Shown here: positions 26,179 through 34,444 of the stretch, in pieces
Layout: the number at the start of each line of letters is the position of its first letter
Numbering within the stretch: position 1 is the stretch's first letter
NCBI GenBank assembly: GCA_029256185.1
Contig: JAQSYI010000005.1
Location: forward strand, 124,001 to 188,000
Reading direction: 5' to 3'
Origin: Paenibacillaceae bacterium
GTDB taxonomy: Bacteria > Bacillota > Bacilli > Paenibacillales > NBRC-103111
DNA: 64,000 bases
Position numbers and translations under genes: made by a program
The notes under the pieces: generated by a model
The model's database searches: none
Told to the model about the DNA's origin: nothing
What the model saw: only the letters and a program-made list of their open reading frames with translations

Positions 26179-27051
26179 ATGAACATCTCCCAAATCCCGG
26201 TGAACCTTAGTTACGGCAAGGATTCCTGCCCCTTGCATATCAAAGCGGAATTCGACCGGAAAACCGGATTTCACTCCATGCCGACCAATCATTTTCACAG
26301 CGAATATGAAATTTATTATTTATTCTCGGGCGACCGGAAATACTTTATCAAGGAGCGTTCCTATATCGTCCAGCCCGGCGACCTGGTGATGATCAGCTCC
26401 AACGATGTGCACAAAACCTCGGATAACCGGGTGCCCAATCATGAAAGAATTGTTCTTTATTATGAGCCAGTTTTTTTCGAAGCATACCCGGACGAATATA
26501 AAGCCATGCTGCTGTCCGTCTTTACCCAGGATTACCCGCTGCTCCGGCTGAACCTGCAGGAACGGCTAAGGGTCGAGGAGCTGCTGCTGTCGCTGCTGAG
26601 TGAATTGGCTGAGAAGCCCCCGGGGTACGGGATGCATATTCATCATATGGCCTCCGAGGTCCTGCTGCTGGCCGCCCGCGCCTTGTTGAAGCGGGACGTG
26701 ACTGTGCCGCCTGATGAACCCAGTCCCATGCAGCGCAAAATAACCGATATTGTCCGCTATATCAACAGCCATTATATGAACCCGCTTGATCTGGACGGGC
26801 TGTCTGCCCAGTTCTATATCAGCAAAAGCCATCTAAGCCGGGTGTTCAAGGATACCACCGGCTTCGGTTTTACGGAATATGTCAATATCACCCGGATCAA
26901 GGAAGCGCAACGGTTGCTCAGGGAAAGCAATCTGAGCATTACGGAGGTTTCGGATCAAACGGGATTTGATAATTTTTCCCACTTCGGTAAAATATTCAAG
27001 AAACTCACCGGGCTTCCTCCCCGACATTACCGTTCCCTGGACCGGAGCTGA
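26179..27051 (+). CDS. AraC-family regulator with N-terminal cupin domain
   Basis: A 290-residue soluble regulator. ATG 26179 follows AAAAGAGGTGAAGTC. Residues about 30-140 are a cupin-like sugar-binding domain (NHFHSEYEIYYLFSG). About 190-290 is the double helix-turn-helix (FYISKSHLSRVFKDTTG, then LSITEVSDQTGFDNFSHFGK). It probably controls the divergent Gfo/Idh gene. An inverted repeat, ATAGTAGCAA with TTTGCTATTAT near 26046-26077, overlaps its likely -10 (TATTAT) and may be an autoregulatory operator. Confidence 0.88.
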   Translation: MNISQIPVNLSYGKDSCPLHIKAEFDRKTGFHSMPTNHFHSEYEIYYLFSGDRKYFIKERSYIVQPGDLVMISSNDVHKTSDNRVPNHERIVLYYEPVFFEAYPDEYKAMLLSVFTQDYPLLRLNLQERLRVEELLLSLLSELAEKPPGYGMHIHHMASEVLLLAARALLKRDVTVPPDEPSPMQRKITDIVRYINSHYMNPLDLDGLSAQFYISKSHLSRVFKDTTGFGFTEYVNITRIKEAQRLLRESNLSITEVSDQTGFDNFSHFGKIFKKLTGLPPRHYRSLDRS

Positions 27052-27246
27052 CGCTGACAGCCGCGCGGGCAGGAATTTCCTTAGATCGTGCAATTGGGAC
27101 CTCGCTCTGCCTGCGGTGAAGCACAAGAGCATAAGCTTAAGCTCATGGGGCAGAGCTTCGAACAAACCCTGCCGACGGCAAGAAGGCAGGCATCATTGGC
27201 CCGCCTTCTTCGTACTGTTCAGAGAATCCCCTGTTTCGCAACGGCT

Positions 27247-28089
27247 CTACCCTTTCAATCCGCTGGTGCTGATGCCCTCCACAATATATTTCTGGAAGAT
27301 GAAGAAAATGATGCATATCGGAACCAGGGACAAGGTCGCCATGGCGAACATTCCGCCCCAGTTGCTGACCGACTCGGCGTCGAGAAACAGCTTGAGGGCC
27401 AGGGATACGGGATAATTCTCCGGGCGGTTCAGATACAAGAGCGGAGTAAGGAAATCATCCCATCTCCAGTAGAAGGAGAAGATGGTGGCCGTGATCAGGG
27501 AGGGAACTGTAAGCGGCAGTATAATTTTGAAAAAGATGCTGTATTTGGTGCATCCGTCAATCTTGGCCGCTTCATCCAGCTCAGCGGGTATGGTACGGAT
27601 AAATTGCATAATCAGGAATACGAAGAATGGCGTTCCGAAGTAATGGGGAACAATAATCGGTTTGAAGGAAGACAGCCACCCCAGCTTGGAGTACATGATA
27701 TACTGGGGAATGATCACCACATCGCTGGGAAGCATCATCACGCCCATCAGACAGGTAAACCAGATGGCCTTGCCCTTGAACGGGATCCGTGCAAAACCGT
27801 AAGCTACAAGAGCGGATGAAGCAACAGCGCCTATGGTGGAGATACTGGCTATGAACAAGGAATTTTTGAAGAAGATGCTGAATGAGTTGCCCGCGAACCC
27901 TCTCCAGCCGGTTACATAGTTGTCGAATTCAAGGGAGCTTGGTATCAGGGAAGCGGCGTTGGCGAATATCTCCCCGTTGGGCTTAAGCGAGCTTGCAATC
28001 AGCCAGAAGATGGGATAGAGCATCAGAATGCCCAGAATGCTGACAAGCGTATGGTAGATGTATGGAGATGCTTTTCTGCTCAGTGGCAT
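27247..28089 (-). CDS. carbohydrate ABC transporter permease, MalG/AraQ type (CUT1)
   Basis: A 280-residue six-helix permease with EAA loop [20 protein letters not shown] at about 171-190. The ATG lies 3 bp after the stop of the partner permease, whose end supplies the GAAGGGGG ribosome site, so the two are translationally coupled. With 28093-29046 and the binding protein at 29282 it forms one importer. It belongs to the classic MalFG-like branch, unlike the LplB/YtcP pairs elsewhere in the window. Confidence 0.92.
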   Translation of the reverse strand: MPLSRKASPYIYHTLVSILGILMLYPIFWLIASSLKPNGEIFANAASLIPSSLEFDNYVTGWRGFAGNSFSIFFKNSLFIASISTIGAVASSALVAYGFARIPFKGKAIWFTCLMGVMMLPSDVVIIPQYIMYSKLGWLSSFKPIIVPHYFGTPFFVFLIMQFIRTIPAELDEAAKIDGCTKYSIFFKIILPLTVPSLITATIFSFYWRWDDFLTPLLYLNRPENYPVSLALKLFLDAESVSNWGGMFAMATLSLVPICIIFFIFQKYIVEGISTSGLKG

Positions 28090-28092
28090 TTC

Positions 28093-29046
28093 TTAGTCCC
28101 CCTTCGACTCGTAATGAACCCAGAATTTCGAGGTTTGGAACAAGGTCAGCGTAATCACCGCTATAATCACCAGCATCACCCAGGCCATTGCCGAGGCATA
28201 TCCCATATCGAAGAAGCGGAACGCTTTTTGGTACAGGTACAAGGAGTACAACAGCGTGTTGTCCAACGGACTGCCTTCGCCTCTGGAGATAATATAAGCA
28301 GGCGTAAAGGTCATGAAGGCTGAGATCAGCTGCATGATCGTATTGAACAGAATGATCGGGCTAAGCAAGGGAAGCGTAATCTTGAAGAATTGGGTGAACC
28401 GGTTGGCTCCGTCAACAGAGGCCGCTTCATAATAAGAGGCGGGAATATTCTTCAACCCGGCTAGGAAGATCAGCATGGATGACCCGAACTGCCATACGGA
28501 CAATGCGACCAGCGTATAAAGCGCCGTGCCCGGACTTCCGATCCAGTTGGTTGAGGCCTCAATCCCCACCAAACCCAGCACGGAGTTGATAAGTCCCTTC
28601 TCACCGAAAATCTGCGACCACATGATAGAGACGGCCACGCTGCCACCGATCAGGGAGGGCAGGTAATACGCCGAGCGGTAAAAGCCGATCCCGCGAACCG
28701 CATTCTTCAGCAGCATGGCAACCAGCAAGGCGAATGTCAGACGGAGAGGCACACTGCAGAATACGTAAGTAAAGGTGACCTGAAACGACTTTATGATTTT
28801 CTCGTCATTCGTAAAGATCTTCTGGTAGTTGTCGAAGCCTACCCAAGTAGGATCGGACAGCAGGTCGTAATTAGTGAACGAATAGTACAAAGAGGACACG
28901 ACGGGAAATAAGGTGAAGATAAGGAACCCCAGAATAAAGGGAGCCGTGAATATATACCCGACCACATTGTCATGATCAAAAAAGTTCCTCAACCTTCCGG
29001 TCCGTCCAGCCGTAGCTTTTAGTTGCCCTACATTGGCTGCTTTCAT
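28093..29046 (-). CDS. carbohydrate ABC transporter permease, MalF/UgpA type (CUT1)
   Basis: A 317-residue permease with EAA loop EAASVDGANRFTQFFKITL at about 207-225 and a typical N-terminal GYIFTAPFILGFLIFTLFP helix. ATG 29046 is preferred because AAGGGG lies 9 bases upstream; a TTG at 29055 is an alternative. It follows the binding-protein gene after a 235-bp gap containing an attenuator-like hairpin and a cre-like site. Confidence 0.92.
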   Translation of the reverse strand: MKAANVGQLKATAGRTGRLRNFFDHDNVVGYIFTAPFILGFLIFTLFPVVSSLYYSFTNYDLLSDPTWVGFDNYQKIFTNDEKIIKSFQVTFTYVFCSVPLRLTFALLVAMLLKNAVRGIGFYRSAYYLPSLIGGSVAVSIMWSQIFGEKGLINSVLGLVGIEASTNWIGSPGTALYTLVALSVWQFGSSMLIFLAGLKNIPASYYEAASVDGANRFTQFFKITLPLLSPIILFNTIMQLISAFMTFTPAYIISRGEGSPLDNTLLYSLYLYQKAFRFFDMGYASAMAWVMLVIIAVITLTLFQTSKFWVHYESKGD

Positions 29047-29086
29047 CAGTCTCAACCCCTTCTCAACATTGTAGTCAGGTTATCTC

Positions 29087-29100
29087 ATAAACCGCTTCCA
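29087..29100 (-). promoter_or_regulatory. cre-like site before the permease pair
   Basis: On the minus strand TGGAAGCGGTTTAT matches TGNAANCGNWWNCA except for the last two positions. It lies about 40 bp before the permease start and suggests catabolite repression. Confidence 0.4.
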
Positions 29101-29226
29101 TGTATCTATTATCTACTAATCACTCCTGAGTTTGAATCAAAAAAACCGTCCACTTTGTACAAAAATCAGAGTTGTCGGGAGGGCCGAATCGGTGCTATCT
29201 TGCATGCGAATAACGGAAAAATAACA

Positions 29227-29261
29227 ATATCCCCCGCAGCCCGCAAGCCGTCAGGGGATAT
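29227..29261 (-). terminator. intercistronic attenuator-like hairpin
   Basis: On the minus strand ATATCCCC pairs with GGGGATAT and is followed by TGTTATTTTT. It sits about 20 bp after the binding-protein stop, so it could reduce read-through into the permeases or stabilise the upstream message, keeping the binding protein in excess. Confidence 0.6.
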
Positions 29262-29281
29262 GATCATGTTTTAAGCGGTTG

Positions 29282-30625
29282 TTACTTCTTGTTCTTTGCC
29301 AAGATAGCGTCCGCGTCCTTGCGGAATTTCACTGCAGCATCGGCTACGGAAATTTTCTTGTACATAATTTGTTCGCTGGTATCCTTCAGCAGCTTTTCCA
29401 CTTCAACAGAGCCTACAGGGTTGGGAGGGTCCATCGGGGAGCTGTTTTGCTCCGCCCAGGCCACATAGTCGAATACCTTGACTTCAGCAGGAGACAACAA
29501 CGGCTTCAGCGCTTCCTTCACCTTGGAGGAAACCGGCACGCCCCGCTCTCCCTTAATGATTTTATTGGCTTCGATATCATTGACCCAGAAATCGATGAAT
29601 TTGGCGGCTTCTTCTTTCGCCTTGGAATTCTTGGTGATGGAGAAGTACATACTCGGCTTCAGGAACAAACCTTTGTTGGCGTTGGGACCGGCCATGGGCT
29701 GCAGCTCAAGATCGCGCTTGGCGGTGCTGGCCAGCAGAACATACTGGTTGGACCAGCCCACAGTGGAGATGGAATTGCCCATAACCATTTCGTCTTCTTC
29801 CGGAGTTCCCTTCTTGGTCGCTTCTTTATCCAGAGTCAGCAGGTAGCCGGCATCATACCATTTTTGATAGCGGGTAAAATAATCCACGAACAGCTTATCA
29901 TCGGTATAAGCCAAGCCTGTGCCGTCCTCCTTGTACATCTTCGCCCCTTGAGTCCGCAGATAATAAGGGAAGTAGACATCATGACGGAAGCTGCCCATGA
30001 TCTTGCCCTTGGCTTTGGCTGCCGCCGCCACCTTATCCATGTCGTCCCATGTCCAATCCTTCTTGGGCGCTTCAATACCCAGATCCTTCAGCATGTTGAA
30101 ATCCACAATGTTGGCAAGGGCGTTGACACCCAGATTCATGGCGACCAGCTTGCCGTTGACCTTGCCTCCGTCCACCGCGTTGGCGCTGATATCGGCAATA
30201 TTGAGAATCCCGTTCTTGGTATAAGGAGTCAGATCCTCCAGTTGATCACGCCCGCCGTATTGGGTCAGATAGGAGATATCCATCTGGATAATATCGGGCA
30301 GCTGATTGGCTGCCGCTTGAGGAGCGAGCTTCTTCCAATAGTCGTCGAAAGGAGCATACTCCGCCTCAATCGTTACATTAGGGTGCTTTTGCTTGTAAAG
30401 CTCAATGACCTTCAGCGTGTAATCGTGGCGGGATTGTCCGCCCCACCAGGCAATGCGCAATTTTACCGGATCCTTGTTCTCAGGCGCCTTGGTTGCAACA
30501 GCGCTTGCCGCTCCTGCCGTCGGAGCTGTGCTGGCATCTGCGGCCTTCTTGTCACTGCTTCCGCAACCTGCTGCAGCTGTCATCAACAAAGCTGCAGATA
30601 ATAAAGTCGTCACCGTCTTTTTCAA
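29282..30625 (-). CDS. extracellular solute-binding lipoprotein of sugar ABC importer (family 1)
   Basis: A 447-residue lipoprotein starting at TTG 30625, six or seven bases after AAGGGGG. Lipobox AAGC (Cys about 21) ends the signal peptide and is followed by an Ala/Thr-rich linker. The domain has KLRIAWWGGQSRHDYTLKVI and DIIQMDISYLTQYG, typical of MalE/UgpB-like sugar-binding proteins. It feeds the permeases downstream. Two leader hairpin units and a cre-like site lie upstream, and its regulator pair is encoded directly before it on the same strand. Confidence 0.92.
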   Translation of the reverse strand: MKKTVTTLLSAALLMTAAAGCGSSDKKAADASTAPTAGAASAVATKAPENKDPVKLRIAWWGGQSRHDYTLKVIELYKQKHPNVTIEAEYAPFDDYWKKLAPQAAANQLPDIIQMDISYLTQYGGRDQLEDLTPYTKNGILNIADISANAVDGGKVNGKLVAMNLGVNALANIVDFNMLKDLGIEAPKKDWTWDDMDKVAAAAKAKGKIMGSFRHDVYFPYYLRTQGAKMYKEDGTGLAYTDDKLFVDYFTRYQKWYDAGYLLTLDKEATKKGTPEEDEMVMGNSISTVGWSNQYVLLASTAKRDLELQPMAGPNANKGLFLKPSMYFSITKNSKAKEEAAKFIDFWVNDIEANKIIKGERGVPVSSKVKEALKPLLSPAEVKVFDYVAWAEQNSSPMDPPNPVGSVEVEKLLKDTSEQIMYKKISVADAAVKFRKDADAILAKNKK

Positions 30626-30639
30626 GGTTATTCCCCCTT

Positions 30640-30729
30640 AGAGTTTTTGCGCCAGCAAAAACTGGCTTCGTAAGCATAGACTTGAGTTTTTGCGCAAGCA
30701 TTAACTGGCTTCGAAAGCGTGGACTTGAG
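30640..30729 (-). repeat. two leader repeat units (43-bp spacing) before a binding-protein gene
   Basis: On the minus strand two copies of CGAAGCCAGTT lie 43 bp apart, each followed by GCGCAAAAACT. They use the same core and the same final AAAACT next to the ribosome site as the 64-bp units at 4661 and 13435, but with shorter loops. Confidence 0.82.
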
Positions 30730-30760
30730 CTTTTGCTTGCTGCCTTTATTTCAGATTTGT

Positions 30761-30774
30761 TGGAAGTGCTTTCA
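30761..30774 (-). promoter_or_regulatory. cre-like site upstream of the binding-protein gene
   Basis: On the minus strand TGAAAGCACTTCCA differs from the CcpA cre consensus TGNAANCGNWWNCA at one core base (CA for CG). It is placed between the response-regulator stop and the leader repeats. Confidence 0.5.
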
Positions 30775-30813
30775 TTTCTTACAATGTTATTATGCAATAA
30801 TCCGGCACTTTTT

Positions 30814-32409
30814 TTAATCCAAAAAACCGTCATCCTTGTTTAAAAAACCGAGTTGTACCGGAGATTTCATGTATTCCGAAGGGGTACAGCCCACTACTTT
30901 CTTGAACACCTGGCTGAAATACTGCGGATTATCGCCAAACCCCAGCTGCTCCGCCAATTCAAATATCTTCACATCCTCATTGCGCGCGATGCGCTCCGCT
31001 GCCTTGGTTATCCTCAGCTTAATGACGTAATTGGAAAATTTATCTCCCATTTCCTTTTTGAACAACTTCCCCAAATAGTCCGCATTCATATACAGCATTT
31101 GATGAGCCACCCAGTTGAGCGACAATTCCGGATTGCCGATATGCTTCTCGATGATATCCAGAACCTTGGCAATGATGGCGGAATGCTTGATTTTGTTCTG
31201 CTCGTAATAACGCATGGTGATTTCCTTGGCTACGCTCTTGAAGGTCTGGGCAATGGTGTGGAGCGTATCCATCTCCATAATTTGCACAAAACGGTTCATG
31301 TAGCTGTTGATGGCTTCCGGACTGCCCAGCCGGATAATCGCCATACAGCATTGGATGACGTAGGACTTGGCGGTATATATATCCAGACGCAGATCGGTCA
31401 GCTGCTTGAAGAAACGCTCAATCTCCTCATTCGCGCCCTCAAAATGGCCGGACTTGATCTGAAGCGCCAGCTGCTCCTCGTCAAACTGCACATCCTGAAT
31501 ACCTGTCATAACCGCGCTCTGAATATCCCTGGCGGTAATCAGACTGCCTTCTCCCAGATAGAAGCGGTGGTTCAGGCATTCCAGCGTCTGCTTGTACAAG
31601 AGCTTGGCCTGGGACATGTCCCCGGATTCGCTGAGAGCAACCGTCAGTCCCATCCGGTAAAATCCCTGGAAGGTTTCACGGATTTTCTCCAGCTGGTTAT
31701 ACATGTCCTCCGGTTCAGCATCGTTGCCGTCCATCATAAGCAGCACATGCTTGCCCACCGTGGTGCTCAGCAGCGGCCGGTCCAATATTTCCTCGGCAAT
31801 ATTCTTAACGGCGAACAGATGCTCGAACTCGAAGCTCCCCTCCAATTGGAACAGGACAAGCTGGACCTGACGGCTCTTCCATTGGAGGTCGAACAGCTTG
31901 CAGTAATATTCCCAATCCTGGCTGCCGTACATCTTGTTCGTGACGAATTCCCGGAGAAATTGCTCCTTCACATGGGGCATTACCTTCTCCAGCCCGTACT
32001 TCAGGTTCTGCACGAACTGCTCCTTGCCCTCCGACTGGCGGATGTCCTCCGCCAGCTCCCGCAAGGCCTCCTCAATAACCGCTTCATTGCAGGGCTTCAG
32101 CAAATAATGCTTGACCCCGTACTGCATGGCGGTTTTGGCATAATCGAATTCACTGAAGCCCGACAGCAGCACAAACCGGATGTGCGGATAATGCCGGTTG
32201 ACCTTGGCCACCAGTTCAAGACCATCCATCCCCGGCATACGGATGTCACTGATGACAATGTCCGGATGATGCTGTGAAATAAACTCGAACGCCTCCAGCC
32301 CGTTGCGGGCGGTGCCTGCCAGCTCGGTGCCGCAGGCCTGCCAATTCACAATCTGGGAGATGCCGTTCAATATGATTCTCTCATCGTCCACCAGCAATAC
32401 CTTATACAT
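30814..32409 (-). CDS. YesN-type response regulator (REC plus AraC helix-turn-helix)
   Basis: A 531-residue DNA-binding response regulator. The receiver domain is at about 1-120 with acidic pocket DD (8-9), phospho-acceptor Asp55 (VISDIRMPGMDG) and Lys105. A long middle region follows, then the AraC helix-turn-helix pair at about 425-525 (MLYMNADYLGKLFKKEMG, then VKIFELAEQLGFGDNPQYF). ATG 32409 overlaps the kinase stop by 8 bases and uses a GGGGAG ribosome site inside the kinase gene. With the kinase it forms a YesMN/LytTR-independent sugar-sensing system that probably activates the importer genes just downstream. Confidence 0.93.
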   Translation of the reverse strand: MYKVLLVDDERIILNGISQIVNWQACGTELAGTARNGLEAFEFISQHHPDIVISDIRMPGMDGLELVAKVNRHYPHIRFVLLSGFSEFDYAKTAMQYGVKHYLLKPCNEAVIEEALRELAEDIRQSEGKEQFVQNLKYGLEKVMPHVKEQFLREFVTNKMYGSQDWEYYCKLFDLQWKSRQVQLVLFQLEGSFEFEHLFAVKNIAEEILDRPLLSTTVGKHVLLMMDGNDAEPEDMYNQLEKIRETFQGFYRMGLTVALSESGDMSQAKLLYKQTLECLNHRFYLGEGSLITARDIQSAVMTGIQDVQFDEEQLALQIKSGHFEGANEEIERFFKQLTDLRLDIYTAKSYVIQCCMAIIRLGSPEAINSYMNRFVQIMEMDTLHTIAQTFKSVAKEITMRYYEQNKIKHSAIIAKVLDIIEKHIGNPELSLNWVAHQMLYMNADYLGKLFKKEMGDKFSNYVIKLRITKAAERIARNEDVKIFELAEQLGFGDNPQYFSQVFKKVVGCTPSEYMKSPVQLGFLNKDDGFLD

Positions 32410-34192
32410 AGCTGTCTCCCCTCTCATAAGGAATCTGAACGGTCACCTGGGTTCCCTGATCCGGTTGGCTCTCAATCTCCAAGCCGTATTCATCGCCGAA
32501 TGCCAGCACAATCCGCTCTCTGATATTGGATAATCCGATTCCGTTGCCCTTGGAATGCACCTCTCCCCGGCGTACCTGGTCCAGAAGCGCAGGCGGCATC
32601 CCCGGACCGTCATCCTCCACAATGATAAGCACCCTATCCGCCTGCTCCACAGAACGGATGGAAATATGGCATGGCTCCACCTTGGGCTCAAGCGCATGAT
32701 GGATGGCGTTCTCCACCAGCGGCTGAAGGGACAGCTTGGGGATGGGGCATGTGTATAAGTGGGCGGCCACCTCCAATTGAAATACCAGGCGCTCCTCGAA
32801 ACGGGTCTGCTGAATAGTCAGGTAGTGCCGGATAATGTCCAGCTCCTGGCTCAATGTCACGATGGATTCCTTCTGGCTGATGGAGCTTCTGAGGAGAAAG
32901 CCCAGGGATTCCACCATCCGGGAAATCCGGACCTGCCCGCCCATCTTGGCCTCCCAGTTGATGGACTCCAGGGTGTTGTACAGAAAATGGGGATTGATCT
33001 GCGCCTGCAGCGCCTTGAACTGGGTCTCCTTGATCGTCAGCTGCTTGGCGTAATTCTCTGTTATCAGTTCATTAATTTGTTGAACCATCATCCGGTAAGT
33101 GCGGTGGAGCTGTCCGATCTCATCCTTGGGAAGCGGGATGGCACTGTCGGGACTGGGCAGAGTGACGGTATTGAAATCCCCCTTCTGGACCTGCTTCATC
33201 ATATTGATGAGCTTCTCGATGGGGCCGGTTATCCCCCTGGCCACCCGCATCGCCAGAATCGTCATGAGCAGCAGGGCAACCGAGAACACGACAATCAGCA
33301 TGTTCTTCATCCAGTTGATCCCTCTGAATATGCTGTCGAAGGGAATAATGCTGGAATAGGTCCAATCCGTATATCCGGATTTCATCTGCGAGACGAACAC
33401 CTTGTGCTTCCCGTCATCGCGGACCTCATATCCGGAGGCTACCGGCGCCGCGGCCAAACCATCCAAAGAGTCTGGCGCCAAGCTGCTTGGATATACCCGC
33501 TGCTCTCCGGCCATGATCAGCAGCTCGCCGCGGCCCAGCTCGGTTCCCCGGGAGACATCCTCCACTACCTGATCCATGCGGATCCTCAGCACCAGCACTC
33601 CGATCGTCTCCAGATCCAGATTGAGATAAGAGTAATAGGAACGGACCAGCCGGACTGCGGTCAGGGACGTTTCCGGCGTTTTGGCATAGATCCAGCGCAG
33701 CTGGCCTTCCCCCTTCTTGGCCACATCCCAAATCTGCATCTTCTGTTCCTCAGACCAGCCGGGCACCCGCCCTGCCGAATAGATATATCCGGATAGATCG
33801 AACATGTCCGCCGAAATTACGTATTTTTCCGCACCTGCAAACTGCACAAGCCGGGTCACGATTTCATCCCGGATCTGGAAGCGCTCATAATTCTGCTCAG
33901 TAGGATCGGACTTGATGGTTGTCAGCTTACTCTGCAGGGTAGGGTCGGTTACAATATTAAAGGTGGTGCTCTCAATTCTCCGCAGCTCGCTTTCGATGCT
34001 GTTGGAGGACAGATTCAGCACTTGGGAGGAGCGGAGATACAGCTGGTGATCATAGATGGAATACGCATACTGCAGCGCCGTGTAGGTAAGAGCGATAAAA
34101 ATCGCCATGATAAACACAAGCAGCATAAACAGCTTTTGCTTGATTCTTAAATTGCGGAAAGATTGTATGACGGCCGACATGGAGTTTTTCAA
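32402..34192 (-). CDS. YesM-type sensor histidine kinase
   Basis: About 596 residues. Membrane helices at about 21-40 and 295-315 flank an extracellular Cache-like sensor. A HAMP linker follows (RVARGITGPIEKL), then the His_kinase box ALQAQINPHFLYNTLESINW with the phospho-acceptor His near 400 and an ATPase domain (N box VENAIHH, G boxes DDGPGMP and GNGIGLSNIRER). Start choice: TAGGAGAGG at 34203-34212 rules out the upstream TTG at 34222. TTG 34192 has 11-base spacing, and ATG 34180 is the alternative. It phosphorylates the overlapping response regulator. Confidence 0.9.
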   Translation of the reverse strand: MKNSMSAVIQSFRNLRIKQKLFMLLVFIMAIFIALTYTALQYAYSIYDHQLYLRSSQVLNLSSNSIESELRRIESTTFNIVTDPTLQSKLTTIKSDPTEQNYERFQIRDEIVTRLVQFAGAEKYVISADMFDLSGYIYSAGRVPGWSEEQKMQIWDVAKKGEGQLRWIYAKTPETSLTAVRLVRSYYSYLNLDLETIGVLVLRIRMDQVVEDVSRGTELGRGELLIMAGEQRVYPSSLAPDSLDGLAAAPVASGYEVRDDGKHKVFVSQMKSGYTDWTYSSIIPFDSIFRGINWMKNMLIVVFSVALLLMTILAMRVARGITGPIEKLINMMKQVQKGDFNTVTLPSPDSAIPLPKDEIGQLHRTYRMMVQQINELITENYAKQLTIKETQFKALQAQINPHFLYNTLESINWEAKMGGQVRISRMVESLGFLLRSSISQKESIVTLSQELDIIRHYLTIQQTRFEERLVFQLEVAAHLYTCPIPKLSLQPLVENAIHHALEPKVEPCHISIRSVEQADRVLIIVEDDGPGMPPALLDQVRRGEVHSKGNGIGLSNIRERIVLAFGDEYGLEIESQPDQGTQVTVQIPYERGDSYV

Positions 34193-34312
34193 AGCGGCAC
34201 CCGCCTCTCCTATGGAAAACAAATCCGATTTGAAGTATCTTCCACAGACGATGTTGTTTTTCCTTCCGGAACGCCCTTATGCCAGATAGGATTTGCCAAC
34301 TGTCTCTTTATC

Positions 34313-34318
34313 ATTATA
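34313..34318 (-). promoter_or_regulatory. -10 element of the kinase/regulator operon
   Basis: TATAAT is read on the minus strand about 120 bp before the kinase start, with only a weak -35 (GTTTTC) 17 bases upstream. Confidence 0.4.
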
Positions 34319-34397
34319 TAAAAAGCCGGAAACGGGAAAACAGCTAAAAAACCGCTACGAATGTTAAAAAAGCAGATGTCACTTCAGGATCAACATC

Positions 34398-34406
34398 TGT
34401 TATAAT
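34398..34406 (+). promoter_or_regulatory. extended -10 promoter (TGTTATAAT) of the esterase fusion gene
   Basis: TG-T-TATAAT lies 38 bp before the ATG at 34445, with a weak -35 (TCACTT). The short leader carries AAGGAG. Confidence 0.6.
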
Positions 34407-34444
34407 TTACAGGAAAACGATTATGAATCATAAGGAGAATGACT

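Noticed and set aside
30853..32277. 474-codon plus-strand frame opposite the response regulator
   Set aside because: Antisense shadow; the receiver and AraC motifs are on the other strand.
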